A DNA stretch of 64,000 bases, taken from Anthopleura xanthogrammica. Taxonomy: Eukaryota > Cnidaria > Anthozoa > Actiniaria > Actiniidae. This document shows, in pieces, positions 12,333-23,927 of the stretch; position 1 is the stretch's first letter, and each line of letters starts with the position of its first letter. The stretch is from contig OZ025212.1 of the NCBI GenBank assembly GCA_964019055.1, forward strand, positions 6,697,766-6,761,765. The letters run 5' to 3'. Made by a program: the position numbers and the translations under genes. The notes beneath the pieces were generated by a model. It ran no database searches, was not told the DNA's origin, and was given only the letters and a program-made list of their open reading frames with translations.

Positions 12333-15300
12333 TTATCATTATTATTATTTCAAATCTATACAAACTATACCTGTAAACTTAAAATGTAAATAATCAGATA
12401 GGGAGGACAAAACAGACACAGGAAGATTTCCAAACGAAAAGAAAATTAAAACAGATAAAAACATAGGTATTATGGTGTTTTTAAAGTTTAGCTGGTGTTT
12501 CCCTCAAGGATTTACCTTTGGGCCGTTTAAATGTTTCTTGCTTTATATCATATAATCCCCACGTTCATGTCATTGTTTTCTTTCTCATTTGTTATTCATG
12601 GCGAGAAATTTTGGACATCATGATCAATGGGCGGAGATAATTATTCATGACAAAATCAGCCGTCAATCATGTTCACAGAATCGTGGCTTATGATTGGCTG
12701 CTGACATTATGCTGCTTAGTAAACAAGAAAGTCTAGTTCGGACTTTCAACTAATTAATTCACTGCGAATTTTGCTCAACATTATTCGCTCTCGCTTAGCA
12801 AAACTATAGCGTCAATTTAACTGATTTTTTCATATATTGTAATTTGAATATCCTAAATTTTATCAGTGTACTTTATTTTCATATTTTCTAAATGGATGAC
12901 CTATGACGGCGGAAATTCAAACAATAATTATATTTTTAGTCCTTGGCTTTTTTCTCCTCATCCTCTTATCACCTATTACAGATACAGCTTGTGTACAAAT
13001 TTGAATGGCAAATTTTAGGCAGGAAAATAGCCTTGACGATCGTCTGAAATGGAGACGAAAATTTGACGCATACGAAAATTTGGCTGTAAAAAGATCACCA
13101 TTAAATAATTTTCCTTGAATTTTTGATATATCTATTTTTAGGTAGTGCTTATATAACTCATGAAAAATCAGCGTCAAATCTTAATCACTTATTGAATAAA
13201 TATTTATTTACTAAAAGCCGTTAGACATCTCAAAATGAAGTTTTTTCCAAAATCACAATTTCACCGAACTCTTTGAAACGGCGCCAACTTTTTTCTTTAA
13301 ACTGCTACATCAGTAGATCATACCTATATCTAGAATGGGGGGAATATTCTACAGCTTATCCTATCCAAACTTTTGAGATATGTTTTTTAAAAGTCACGCA
13401 TCGCACATCGCTGGACAAAATTATGTATTGTTAAGAGTATTGTTTATCATTGAATTAATTATCTCCAGCGATGCGCGTTGTTCAAAACCCTTCAAAAGCA
13501 AAGCCTTATACCGCGACGGATATTTATTATTGGAAATTTTGGTACATTAAACTAAGAAGTGCAACGACTTGGCAAGTTGGAGAACATAGAACATCTTTCA
13601 TAACTGTTCGTGTTCTCTTGTTTAATGATGCTTCATTGATGCTGGTGTGGATCATCGCCCTATAATGCCTTCTTGATTCCACTTAGGAGAAATTGTGTTC
13701 ATACCGCAAAGAATATACAAGGATATATCTTATCTATGAGTTTGACAGTTTGCTCTCGGTGTCTACAAGCAAGATCAGATAGAACATTTTGGAAATTCCT
13801 GGACACATATGAGATAATATCTTTTTTGACTTTTATCCCATACAAAGTCTATACGCTGATCGACCATTTTGTTTTGGCAAACTCAGGGCATCTACTGCGC
13901 GTGCGTGTCCATTATTTCTCGCCATGTCAAGTGGAAGCTTAGCTTTACTAGTAAGTCAATTCAAAATCGTCATTCTGTCTTGTGACTGATGAAAGCACAA
14001 AATCAGTGGTGCGCTGAAATAAAGTCTGCAAAACTAAGATGCGTCTCGTTTTTCTTAAAATTATCATATAAAAATAGAAATATCCTCGATGCGTCCCTGT
14101 TAAATCACTCAAAATGTATGTGTGTGTCTATGTTATGACTTTCCAGTGAAAATGTCAGCGACAGCTATATAGATTTAGCATTGTCTATTAAAAGAATTCC
14201 AAGTCGTTGCCTGACAACAAATTAGCTCATTCTGTTTATTCTTTTTTATTTATTTTCGTTTTTCTGCAAATGAAATTTTCGATTTTTTTTAGCACCTACT
14301 GAACTTCTATTAACTGAAAACGCTGAATTTCGTTTTTTCCTTTTTTTTTATTGGATATGCAGCCCAAGTAAACTCAAGGAAGGTTTCAACACTTACGAGA
14401 AACCAAGAGAACATATTTATGCTCTCTTGGAGAAAAACAAGTTGTATTTATAGCCGAAAATGGGATAAAATTAAAATAGAAATAAATTTGAAATCCAAGT
14501 AAGCTGAAGTAAGGTTTCAACACTGAGCTTACGAGAAAGACAGGTTATCAAAAATAATATTGAGTTATTGAAAAACTCTGACAGGCAGAATTCGAATATC
14601 AAAAATAGAATTTCAGTCAGTCTTACAAGCTGAGGCGCTGCAGATGAATACATAATTTTATTAACATTACGAGTTTACCTTTACGTTGTTTAGTTAGTGT
14701 AGCTTACGTATGTTTGTTTAGGAGATTGAGTTGAGCTTCCTGCCAGGTACAGTTACGACGACTACCAGACAAGTTTCAGTTTAATTATAATATAATTTTA
14801 ATCAAATTTTTAAACCATAATATTTTATACAAAAACTTTTCAAAAAACATTTTCACAAATTTTATAATTGAATTTTTTTTGAGAAATTAGTGAGAAAAAT
14901 TGATGTTTAGCGTGAAATGATTGTTAAGTTAATAAGCTTATGAGTTTTGCATTTTTCTCAGCTTTTTTGTTTATAGTTGTTCTTGTTGTTTTTGATTAAT
15001 AAAAATTGGTAAAGGATAAGAATCAATGAAAAAGAAAAAAATATGAATCATAAACAGCGAAAAACAATACTGTAAGTTTTAAAATTACAGTAATAATTAA
15101 TCACTTCCCAATTTAATTTTTAATTTAACCAACCTTAACGACCAATAAAAAAACGAAAAGCGTTCATTCAATATTAACAAATGTGTTAATATTGCCGATA
15201 TTTGTAAAATCTACTTCAGCTTTTCCGCCCACCGCCTTGTCAATTTCACACTTTCTGAGCTCCTTCTCTCTCTCATCGTATGACGATCTCATACCAGACG

Positions 15301-15400
15301 TTTGTCAACACAATTACGGTTGCTAACCTGTCGAAGTAGAAATAAGGAAATAACATATCAAATGATCTAATTTTGTGCGAAGATTTCTGGAAACGCATCG
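11600..15400. other. Intergenic between PEF1 and PEF2
   Basis: AT-rich sequence without convincing genes. It contains a poly-A run (11941-11962), a (TTA)n stretch (12290-12332), and a short degenerate direct repeat around 14363-14402 and 14495-14539 (shared AAGGTTTCAACACT), with a small palindrome AAGAGAACATA/TATGCTCTCTT between them. Confidence 0.45.
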
Positions 15401-15409
15401 CCGCTTCGT

Positions 15410-15581
15410 TTCAGGACTTTGAAACCGGCTTCATGGATAGACACCCGTCGCTCTATTGCTGTTTATAAAACTGGGCGAATTACCTTGCCTTCCTAAAAGA
15501 TCTGAAGTAGTTCTTTAAACGCCAAACAACTTGAGAGGTCTGTTGCTGAAGTGGACAAAGTCCCCGACAGAGAAAAAAAAA
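15410..15581 (+). promoter_or_regulatory. Leader/proximal promoter block shared by PEF2, PEF4, PEF5
   Basis: Landmarks are CAGGACTTTGAAACCGGCTT, TCTATTGCTGTTT, AGTAGTTCTTTAAACG and GAGGTCTGTTGCTGA. The block recurs before PEF4 (23743-23927) and in part before PEF5 (31500-31590). Conservation right up to the ATG suggests 5' UTR or proximal promoter copied with the genes. A TATAAA occurs near 15466 here but is TCTAAA before PEF4, so it is not a safe TATA box. Confidence 0.4.
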
Positions 15582-18500
15582 ATGCGAAGAAGTTTTTGTA
15601 TCTATGTTCTCTTTGCCGTATTTTTTCGTGGGTTTTGTGGCTGTAAAAGCGAGGAAGTTATGGAAAATCCACATCGAAAGCCTGAAGAGAGAGCTGGAAT
15701 ATTTTCAAGCATTCAAGGTTTGTTCTAGTTATGTGATATTCGTTGTTTCGATCTGTGAGTATGTTTTTATCCCCGGTTGATATGAGTCGATCAACTGGTG
15801 TGCCACAGAGTCTTCCTTTTGGGCCGTTTGAAATATATTTTTTCGCCAATTCAGTTACAGATTAAACATATTTTTTTCTGTATAATTCTAGCGCTTCGTT
15901 TGAACGACAGGCCAGTTGCAATGGCTCTTTCTATGGAATAGTGCAGTAAAACTGAAAGTCAACTTTCTTTCATTTAAAAGCAGTGAAGAGCCTAGTTTTA
16001 AGATAAACACAAACAAATGAAAAACAAGTTACCCTAAGTTGTCGTAAAAATAGTTGAAGCCGCTTGACCTCAACATGACAGAAAAATTTCCCCTAAAAGA
16101 AATTATTTTGAAGCTCATCAATTTTTAACAGCCGAGTTAGCAAGACGGTTGTTTTCCGGGCTTAAAACCAATTAAAGTTTTATCGATTAATTCCCATCAA
16201 TAAATTATTTCATTATAGTTATTTGAAATGTTTCACACTTTAGTTCCAAAACTTCGATGTAGTACGAACCATATATTTTGTGACGGCGATAAGCCAAGTG
16301 AGTCAATAACGATTTTCATTCAGTTTATTACTAATTGTTTTTCGTGTGCTTTTTCTCGTCTTCCTTTTAAGAGATCCGAGCCGTCTTGTTTGCTTATATT
16401 AATGCGCGTGCTAAAGCTATTGTTTACTGCAGCAGGCAATCACACTTGAATCAACCAATCGAAATTCGTCGTGGATTTAAGTCAAAAGATAATTACTATT
16501 GATGGCTCTCTCGTGAGGTTTAAGTTATTTTTTCTTTTACGGAGGATTAGCGGTGTGTTCCTTATTTCTCTCCCCTCCCCTCCCCTCCCCTCCCCCTACC
16601 CCTGTCGGATTGTCCGTTTTCTCCACGCACATGATGCATTGTTCCGACTCCCCTTAGTTACCGTTGCTATGGCCCACAAACTCAACACATTAGCTAGAAT
16701 ATCTCAGAATTTAAACTGATTTTCATTGTGGAAAATTGATTATAAACTGTTTCAATTGTTTACTGTCCTGTGAAAATATAATTGCCTCGTAATCCTTGTA
16801 GTACTCTTTAAAACATATACTGTGTAGTTGTTTGTGGGACAAGATTTTAAATCCACTGGGAAAACTGCTGCAACAGTGATTGGTTCGCTATTGTCTGAGT
16901 CGCAACCATGAATTCCCCAACTAACTAGAGCTTATTCTTTATTTCTTATGTAAAAGATTACGCAATAAGTTTGGTATTCAAGACTCTTCAAGTAGTCGAT
17001 GCCTTTGCATGTGTGTCAGCATGTCTCGAGGAGCCGAGCTGTCAATCAGCCAACTTTGATACCTCAGGACATCCCAAACACCTTTGCGAGCTCAGTCAAA
17101 AATCACTGAAATGCAGTCCTGCCTACAAAGAGCCCAGACCAGGGTTTATTCATTATTTTCCTCTCCAGGTAAGGGGTTCATCTGATTAGTCATCATATTG
17201 GCGCATGCGCAACAACAACTGAAGAAATATACAATAAATCATTTGTTGCCATAGAGATTATTACAGCTTATTAAAGGCATGATAGTCAGGTTTGTTAGCG
17301 ACAAAAAGAGCGAAGATCGTGCACTTTTGAGTACAAGAACCAAACTTGATTCAGATGTTTTTGACACATGCTGAAAAGATGATTAAATTTGAACGAGTGA
17401 GTTTTTATGGACTTCAAAATTGCACAAACCCGTATCGCGAGCGAATTTGAGCTTTTCAAAAACTCACGATTCCAAATTGCACGAGAAAACCATATGATTT
17501 CCTTTTAATAATATACATGACAACATTTATGTAGAAAAATTACGTCTGTAGCTTTATTCAAACCAAGAGTAGCTTACAAAAACAACTGAAGGCGTAAAAC
17601 TGCACTGTTTTGGCTATAAAATCTAATTCTATTCATTCTATCCTATTCATTTCACAACTAAAAGCCGGTGTCGGAAAATGTGTAAAGAAGTGCTTCATAA
17701 AATCGCGTTCAGAATCGCTTTCAAGGATATTCTATCCCGATTTTCGTAGTTAAATGACGAAAGAAGCTTGAAAATATCACAGTACCTTGTTTAAGAACTT
17801 CATCGGCATAACTTCGCTCTCCAATTGACAGTTTATCAAGTAATTTATTTCTTGATTGTTTGCCGAGGAATTGATCTCCTACTCATTAAAGCTTTTGCAC
17901 ACAAGAGACAAAAATATTGTGCTTCTTTGGTTTTTAATTTCCTTCAATGGTTATAGAGTTTTTCCAGCTTCTTTTAACTGTAGTTTTCGTGTTTAGGAAA
18001 AATCTCGCCTCCATTCAACAAAAATACAAAATTTCGTTAAAATTTGAAGTGATTGAAATCTAATTTTTGATTGGTTCTCCATCTCCACAATTGTTTTTCA
18101 ACCAATCAGATCAAAAAACCAATCAAAAATGTTTCACTGTATTACTATATTTTCTGCACTGAATTTCCTTTTTTTCTGCACTGTATTCCCTGGCCAAAAC
18201 TGCACGTTTTTCAGCCAATCAGAATCGAGATTTTTCATGTATATTATCAGTTCCAAAAACAAAAATATTCCCATTCAAATTGATCTAGTTTGCTAAAGTG
18301 CCAATTTTTTTTGGCGCTAAAAAGTACTCTGGCACGTCTCGTTTAATTAGAAAAATAACATATGTGTTACTATTTTGGCTCTAACTCTTGCACTTCACAC
18401 GATTTCTTTAATTAAAAAAAGAACTTATATGTAAATATTTTTTCTGCAGAATCAACCTGTCTCTAACATACCATGCAGCAGCGTGACGTGTAAGAATGGA

Positions 18501-20004
18501 GCGACCTGTGAACCTGCATGTGATGGCCAAGGCCATCGATGTAAATGTGGACCATTCAACAAAGGTCAATATTGCCAGTTATGGACAGGTAAATGTTCAC
18601 TCCATGTTTGAGCATGTATAACTTCTCGAGTCCTCTCAGTCATCAAGGTTTTATCTTCGTTCCGAGTTGGCATGGTAACCAGGACTTTATTGTCTTACCC
18701 TAGCAACAATATTTTAGCTGTTATCGTAGCAACAGCGTTTTTAATTTTCTCTGTATATGCCTTTTTTTCCCCAGTTAATGTCTCATCTTGTAAAGACATT
18801 TTCAGCAAAACAAGGTAATGAACTATAAGACGATTAGTTGGGTATTATAAAACTGTTCCCATTCTCATTCGATATATACCGCTGTTTCTAATGACAACAG
18901 GCTCACTTATACAGGTTTAGCCTCGTATATAAGTTAGCATTTCACAGATACCATTAAAAGTCTATGGGACTATGTAAAAACATTGGTATTGTTGAATCTG
19001 CACATTCTTTACATTACGGTTGAAATTTGTGTATGATTTGCTCTTAAACTAGACTAAAAATAAACATTTACAATGAGTCTGCAGTCAAAGATCACAGCGG
19101 TATTTACCAAATAAGAAAAAGGACAATCTCGTACCCAGAGAGAGGAAATCTCTCGTTTCTTGGTGCTGACCAAGAGGAACTTGGGCCCTGAGTTTGAAAT
19201 TGGAAAAAGGAATATTGATGAATAACCATAAATTAAATGCCGCATACGATTCACACATTGTATCATTTTTACAACGCAGCTATCGTACGGACATGGCCTA
19301 CACGTACATGATCGACAACAAGCAAACAGATATCTATTGTCATTTGTCAAGTGATCTGTGTGGAAGTAGGGGATGGACGCTGGCCATGAAGACTGACGGC
19401 ACAAAGGTACACGTCACAAATTTGTCATATAATATTAATGGTTTTTCAATTTTCGAACAATCTAGGAAAAAAGCGAAACAATAAAATAATAACTCTTCTG
19501 TCTGTCCTCCCCCAGAACACATTCCTTTTCTCGTCAGCCTTGTGGTCCAACAAGAACGAGTATGGACTATCAGCAGGTAAAACCGGTTTTGACAATCACG
19601 AGACCAAGATGCCCAGCTACTGGGCTATGCCTTTCCAGAGCTTGTGTGTTGGTATGAAAGTCGGGAACAACTTGAACTGGGCCCTTATTCCTTATCCTGC
19701 TCCTTCCTTGTATGACGTCATTGCTGATGGAAGTAGACGCCCTTTCACTATTGGTCGAAACAAATGGCTGTCTCTGATTGGTGGATCCTCGTTACAGTTT
19801 AATTGTAATGCCGAAAGTTTTAATAACATCGGCTCAGTTAGGATTGGCATCAGAGCAAACCAGGAAAACGACTGCAATTCACCGGATAGTACGATCGGTT
19901 TCGGTCTCCCTTGGAATAGTTTGACATGTGGAAATCGTTGTTACTTAACCTGCAGTAATGGAAATAAGGACGTAAGGGCTTTTGGGTACATCTTAATCAA
20001 GTAA
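15582..20004 (+). CDS. PEF2: secreted PAN-EGF-fibrinogen-like protein
   Basis: Exons 15582-15717 (signal peptide MRRSFCIYVLFAVFFRGFCG), 16957-17168 (PAN-like), 18450-18588 (EGF-like, begins NQPVSNIPC), 18775-18814 (SCKDIFSKTR), 19280-19406, 19516-20004. The protein is about 380 residues with the same GT-AG phases as the other copies. Versus PEF1, the EGF exon is one codon shorter (NQP-type rather than FWQ-type) and exon 6 is six codons shorter after GFN, because the GVIHASLGH-type insertion is missing. Introns 1 and 3 closely resemble those of PEF4, so the two are recent duplicates. The cysteine pattern NDC...CGNRC...TC near the C terminus is intact, as is the end FGYILIK. Function is inferred as extracellular binding or matrix. 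Confidence 0.85.
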
Positions 20005-20018
20005 ACCATTCCTACTAC

Positions 20019-20033
20019 GTGCGGGCTTCCTGT
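20019..20033 (+). repeat. 3' UTR motif GTGCGGGCTTCCTGT (PEF2)
   Basis: Fifteen-base motif just after the stop codon. It is found at the equivalent place in PEF4 (29677-29691), PEF6 (50034-50048, one change) and three times after PEF7. Confidence 0.6.
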
Positions 20034-20389
20034 TTTGACCAAAGTTGTAAATAATTACTTTGCATATAATATATAAACATGAGAAGCTCAATGACGTAAC
20101 CTTCTAACAATCCATTGGAAGATCTACAGGAGGGTGTAAATGGGGGTTCACAGTAAACTAGAATCGGCTACCCCCTATTGGCACTCTCCTACAGGACAAG
20201 TACTGCAAGAGCTTGGAGTTTACGTGTGGAAAAGCAGCACCGTCAATTTTTTATAATACGAAAAAACATGGTGGCCATGTTGGTTGGCATAACAGAAGAG
20301 CTGCTCCCCCCTAATATTTTATTCAATCTAACCGAAAAGGTTGTTATAACAACCAGCAATACTCTTTGGGGAATGGTAGATGGGTATTA

Positions 20390-21323
20390 CTTTTTATGTA
20401 CTTAGCCATACCGGGGTTGAGGGGAAAACTAGGTCGAGCTGGCATTGCATTAGGGGACGAAATAGACGCCATCCATCTTGGAAATGTATTCCCAAAACTA
20501 AATTAACAGTCCCACAATGCACTGTAATGCTAATTCGTAAAATGAGCGCACCGTCGGCCTCACGTTTATTAGTCAATGACTAATATTACGAGCTACCGAC
20601 GTAGAATAAGAACGCTTTACCCTTTTTTATCTTTCGACCCAGTTTTTCCCAATAGAACAGCTTTAGAGTTAAATGAAACCGGAGATAGGTGCTTGCTCTG
20701 AAGAGCCGCTGTCAGACATTTCCCATATTTTGTGAGACTAGCTTAGATATATGCCTCATTAATGTTCATTATATTGTAGCGTCAACGTTTTCGCACGATC
20801 GCGAGCACCCATCAACATGATATATATCAATAGTTCTTATGACATCATGAATACATTTCTAAGTTCAAGCGCTTTTTATCTTTAACGACATGACAATCTT
20901 TTACATCTTGTTAATAAACCTTAATGTCTAAAAATGTGGGTTGATATTGTAATAATTTAGGCAAAGGAGATCATAAAATTAATATATAGATCTAGTTGAT
21001 TTGTTTACGAGCATTTAAAAGCTGTCTCTAAGCATCAATACCGAACTACAATGAAAACAGTAAGATTCCATCTTGTCTAATTAGTCATTTCCTATTCAAC
21101 TAGTCACTTCAGCTGTGAGCATTAGCAATCGCGGTATTATGTCTTTGCGTAATAGTTTTCAGGAGAACTAGAAACCGAATATCAAAAAGCGTCTAAAGGA
21201 TTTCTTTTCACGAGGCACGAAAAAACTTACGAAAGTGAACATTTTTTGTAGCTTTGATAAAAGACCTTCTTAAAAAGTTGAGAATATTGAAAAAACCACG
21301 ACCTAATCGAAGATAAAGAAACA
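20390..21323 (+). repeat. Segmental duplication upstream of PEF3, shared with PEF6 upstream
   Basis: Matches 36400-37236. The first part is a fold-back MITE (GGTTGAG..AAAACT..GTC.AGCTGG). Then come TTCTTATGACAT and TTTTTATCTTTAACGACATG. A block at about 20925-21085 is almost identical to 36822-36985. No gene of its own. Confidence 0.7.
20925..21085 (+). promoter_or_regulatory. Highly conserved block 240 bp upstream of PEF3 (and PEF6)
   Basis: About 160 bp nearly identical to 36822-36985, while the surrounding duplicated sequence is clearly more diverged. It lies about 240-250 bp before each start codon. It could be promoter, 5' UTR exon or enhancer; the sequence does not tell which. Confidence 0.35.
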
Positions 21324-21669
21324 ATGTGGCTTGTCTTTTCATTTTATTTCCTTGTCATTATCTTGCAATTGTTGGATGGAACTTGTTGCCAGATAAATCC
21401 GCACCGAGAACTCACAGAAAGAACTGGATTATTTTCGACCATTCAAGGTTTGGTTTGAACGCATCTTCGTTGTTGTGTTGTTTGCCTTTTTCCTTTTTAA
21501 AGTTTTGTTGTGCCACTGAGATTGCTCTTAGGGCCTTTCAGGAAATATGTTTTTATATTATAGCTTCAAAGCTGTCCTTGAAGTTCTTAATTTGGACTAT
21601 ATTTGATCTTCTGTGTTAAGGCATGAGTTGGATATATTTTTTAAAAACTCTAGTAAGCTTAAACCATTT

Positions 21670-22414
21670 CCAGCTGATCTGAAAAGGTGACGTAGAAATT
21701 ATGTCACTGCAAAATTGAGGTGTCATAAAGCCTGCGAAAATTGACTCAAAAGTTTATATCTAAGATAAATCTAGATTTTCAAGAGAGGTTTTTGATATTT
21801 TGTATACATTTACTATGATATTAATTATTGAGTTGGAAAAAAAAACAAAGAATTCGCAAAATAACCGTTTCGCGAGTCGCTGGGCCTTTATGAATGACAT
21901 TTCAGTTTTGCAAATTTTCTCGATTCTTATTGACTATATCAAGAGAGCATAAATAAGAGATGAAAGCTTCTTAATAACGCGCGCGCCATGTAAATTCCCG
22001 GTTGGGCTATTTTTGGCATCCAAAGTCGTTTGGTTTTTAATTTTTTGATGGCGTGGACGTGTGCGCGGTGCTCAAAAACAACATACTTTTCGTCGATTTT
22101 TCTCACTTTTTCCGGCAAAATCTATTAGACAAAACAAATTAAAAAGATCAGGATTAGCTATGTTCTGTTCCCTGATGAAACACGACTGAGGCTGTTGAAC
22201 ACTCAAAAAGACGCAAAATTTATGTTTATCCCCAAAAATCTTTACATGTTTTCGCTACTTCCAGGTTTGGATGAAGCACACAATTTTTGACGCACTGGAG
22301 TAGGGTGAATGCTAAAAATAGCCCAACCGGGAATTAACATGGCGCGCGAGATATTAAGAAGTTTCCCTCTCTTATTTATGCTCTCTTGCTAATATTTTTT
22401 CTTAGATCAGTTGG
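21670..22414. mobile_element. CCAGCTGATCTGA MITE, copy a, interrupted
   Basis: Ends CCAGCTGATCTGA and TTAGATCAGTTGG. The body matches 23164-23453 until it is split by a second element at 21941-22387. Confidence 0.7.
21941..22387. mobile_element. Nested MITE inside the CCAGCTGATCTGA element
   Basis: A 447-bp unit with ~80-bp inverted ends (AAGAGAGCATAAATAAGAGA outermost; AATTCCCGGTTGGGCTATTT further in). Removing it restores continuity with the sister MITE, so it inserted later. Confidence 0.75.
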
Positions 22415-22889
22415 TTATGGTTAGTGCTAACGCGCGTATAACGACTTCACATATTTCTATCTTTCTTATTTCATATATTCAATATTATGCTATAAGTTTG
22501 GTGTTCAACACCCTTGAAGTAGTCGATAACTTTGCATGTGTGTCAGCATGTCTCAAGGAGTCGAGCTGTCAATCAGTCAATTTTGGTACCTCAGGACATC
22601 CCAAACATCTTTGCGAGCTCAGTCAAAAATCACTGGAAAACAGTTCTGCCTACAAAGAGTCCAGACCAGAGTTTATTCATTACTTTTTACCAAGGGTAAG
22701 AAAAATAAATGATTAAGGACTCTACTTTAAATTTTACTCAAATCTTTTTGAAGTAAAAGAATGATGATAAACATTAGAGTATTTCAAGTCTTTATTTTTG
22801 GTTTGAACTTCATGATGCAGTTCTTGTACGGACCAATACCATATCTCTCACGTGACTTTTTTTTGGCGGGAAAAGTCAATGTACAGCGG

Positions 22890-23060
22890 GATCAAGGATG
22901 GCGTAGCGGTATTGCTCTCGCTTTCCAACTCTGGGGTCTCGGTTTTCGATTCCTGAACTCAGCTAATCTCATTTGGATAGAGTTTGTTAGGTCTCTTCCT
23001 TGATTCCTTCCTTTCTACGCAAAACCTTATAAGTTAAATTTCAATTCAGAAAAAAATCCA
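22890..23060 (+). mobile_element. tRNA-derived SINE fragment, intron/flank after PEF3 exon 2
   Basis: Contains a B-box-like GGTTTTCGATTCC, then GGACTC-type sequence, AGAGTTTGTTAGGTCTCTTCC and an A-rich end. It shares these landmarks with 39690-39880, 40235-40425 and 57775-57920. Confidence 0.55.
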
Positions 23061-23163
23061 ATAGATTTAGAATCTTGTCTTAGCTGTAAAGTGCTTGGTC
23101 TGGTTATTTGAAACTTATTTGAAGGATTGATGTCATTTTTCTAGATCACAATGAGTTCAACGT

Positions 23164-23453
23164 CCAGCTGATCTGAAAAGGTGACGTAGAAAGGACGTCA
23201 CTGCAAAACTAAGGTGTCATGAAGCCTGCGAAAATTGACTTACAAAAGTTTATATCTGAGATAAATCTAGGTTTTCAGGAGAGGTTTTTGATATTTGGTA
23301 TACGTTGATTATGATATTCATTATTGAGTGGGAGAATAAAACAAACGAATAACCGTTTCCCGAGTCGCCGGGCCTGTTAGAATGACATGTACACTGCAGT
23401 TTTGCAAATGTTCTCGATTCTGATTGGCTAATATTTTTCCTCAGATCAGCTGG
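23164..23453. mobile_element. CCAGCTGATCTGA MITE, copy b, intact
   Basis: A 290-bp copy with inverted CCAGCTGATCTGA / TCAGATCAGCTGG ends and no insertion. It defines the family. A reversed, twice-interrupted copy is at about 27303-28625. Confidence 0.75.
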
Positions 23454-23927
23454 TTGGTCTTGCAGAATGCAGTCTTCTTATTGAATGCATATATTTTCGA
23501 CGAGAAGCTTCACTTTTTAGTAAAATTGCCAAAAAAAAAAAAAAAAAAAAAAAAATTTAAAATGAAAGCCAGAATTAATTGAATAAATTCGCTGAAGAAA
23601 GCCAGTTCAGTATTTACAACATGACGTCACACCCACCAACCAATCAGCGCTCAAGGTATATTTTTAGCCCAGCTAGAAATCTGATAGACCAGCGATTTTT
23701 TGAGAGATGGACTTCCCTAGTCTCTACTGAATTTCCCCCTGGTTCAGGACTTTGAAACCGGCTTAATATATCGAAGTCCGTCGTTCTATTGCTGTTTCTA
23801 AAACTGGGTGAAAAGACATATGTTGAATTGCCTTTCCTTCCTGGAAGATCTGGAGTAGTTCTTTAAACGTCAAGCAACTTGCGAGGTCTATTACTGAGGT
23901 GACAAAAATCAAAGACAACGAACAAAA

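Larger units (their letters stand above)
21324..22695 (+). pseudogene. PEF3: partial locus, exons 1-2 only
   Basis: Exon 1 is 21324-21447 (signal peptide MWLVFSFYFLVIILQLLDG, phase-1 GT donor). The PAN-like exon 2 is 22484-22695 with an intact frame and donor. The acceptor AG before exon 2 has become AT (CAATATTATG instead of CAAGATTACG). One PAN-domain cysteine is lost, since LECSPAY reads LENSSAY as in PEF6. No EGF or fibrinogen-like exon follows before the PEF4 start at 23928. It is therefore a truncated duplicate or pseudogene, closest to PEF6 in exons 1-2. If another acceptor were used, exons 1-2 could in principle splice to PEF4 exon 3, as the phases match. The intron holds nested MITEs. 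Confidence 0.7.

Noticed and set aside
12917..13177. 86-codon minus-strand frame with Lys/Arg-rich end
   Set aside because: No motif, no plausible promoter or splice partners, AT-rich surroundings.
22411..22716. PEF3 exon 2 as a free-standing 101-codon gene with its own start
   Set aside because: The open frame merely reads through the intron into exon 2; every other copy shows exon 2 is internal.
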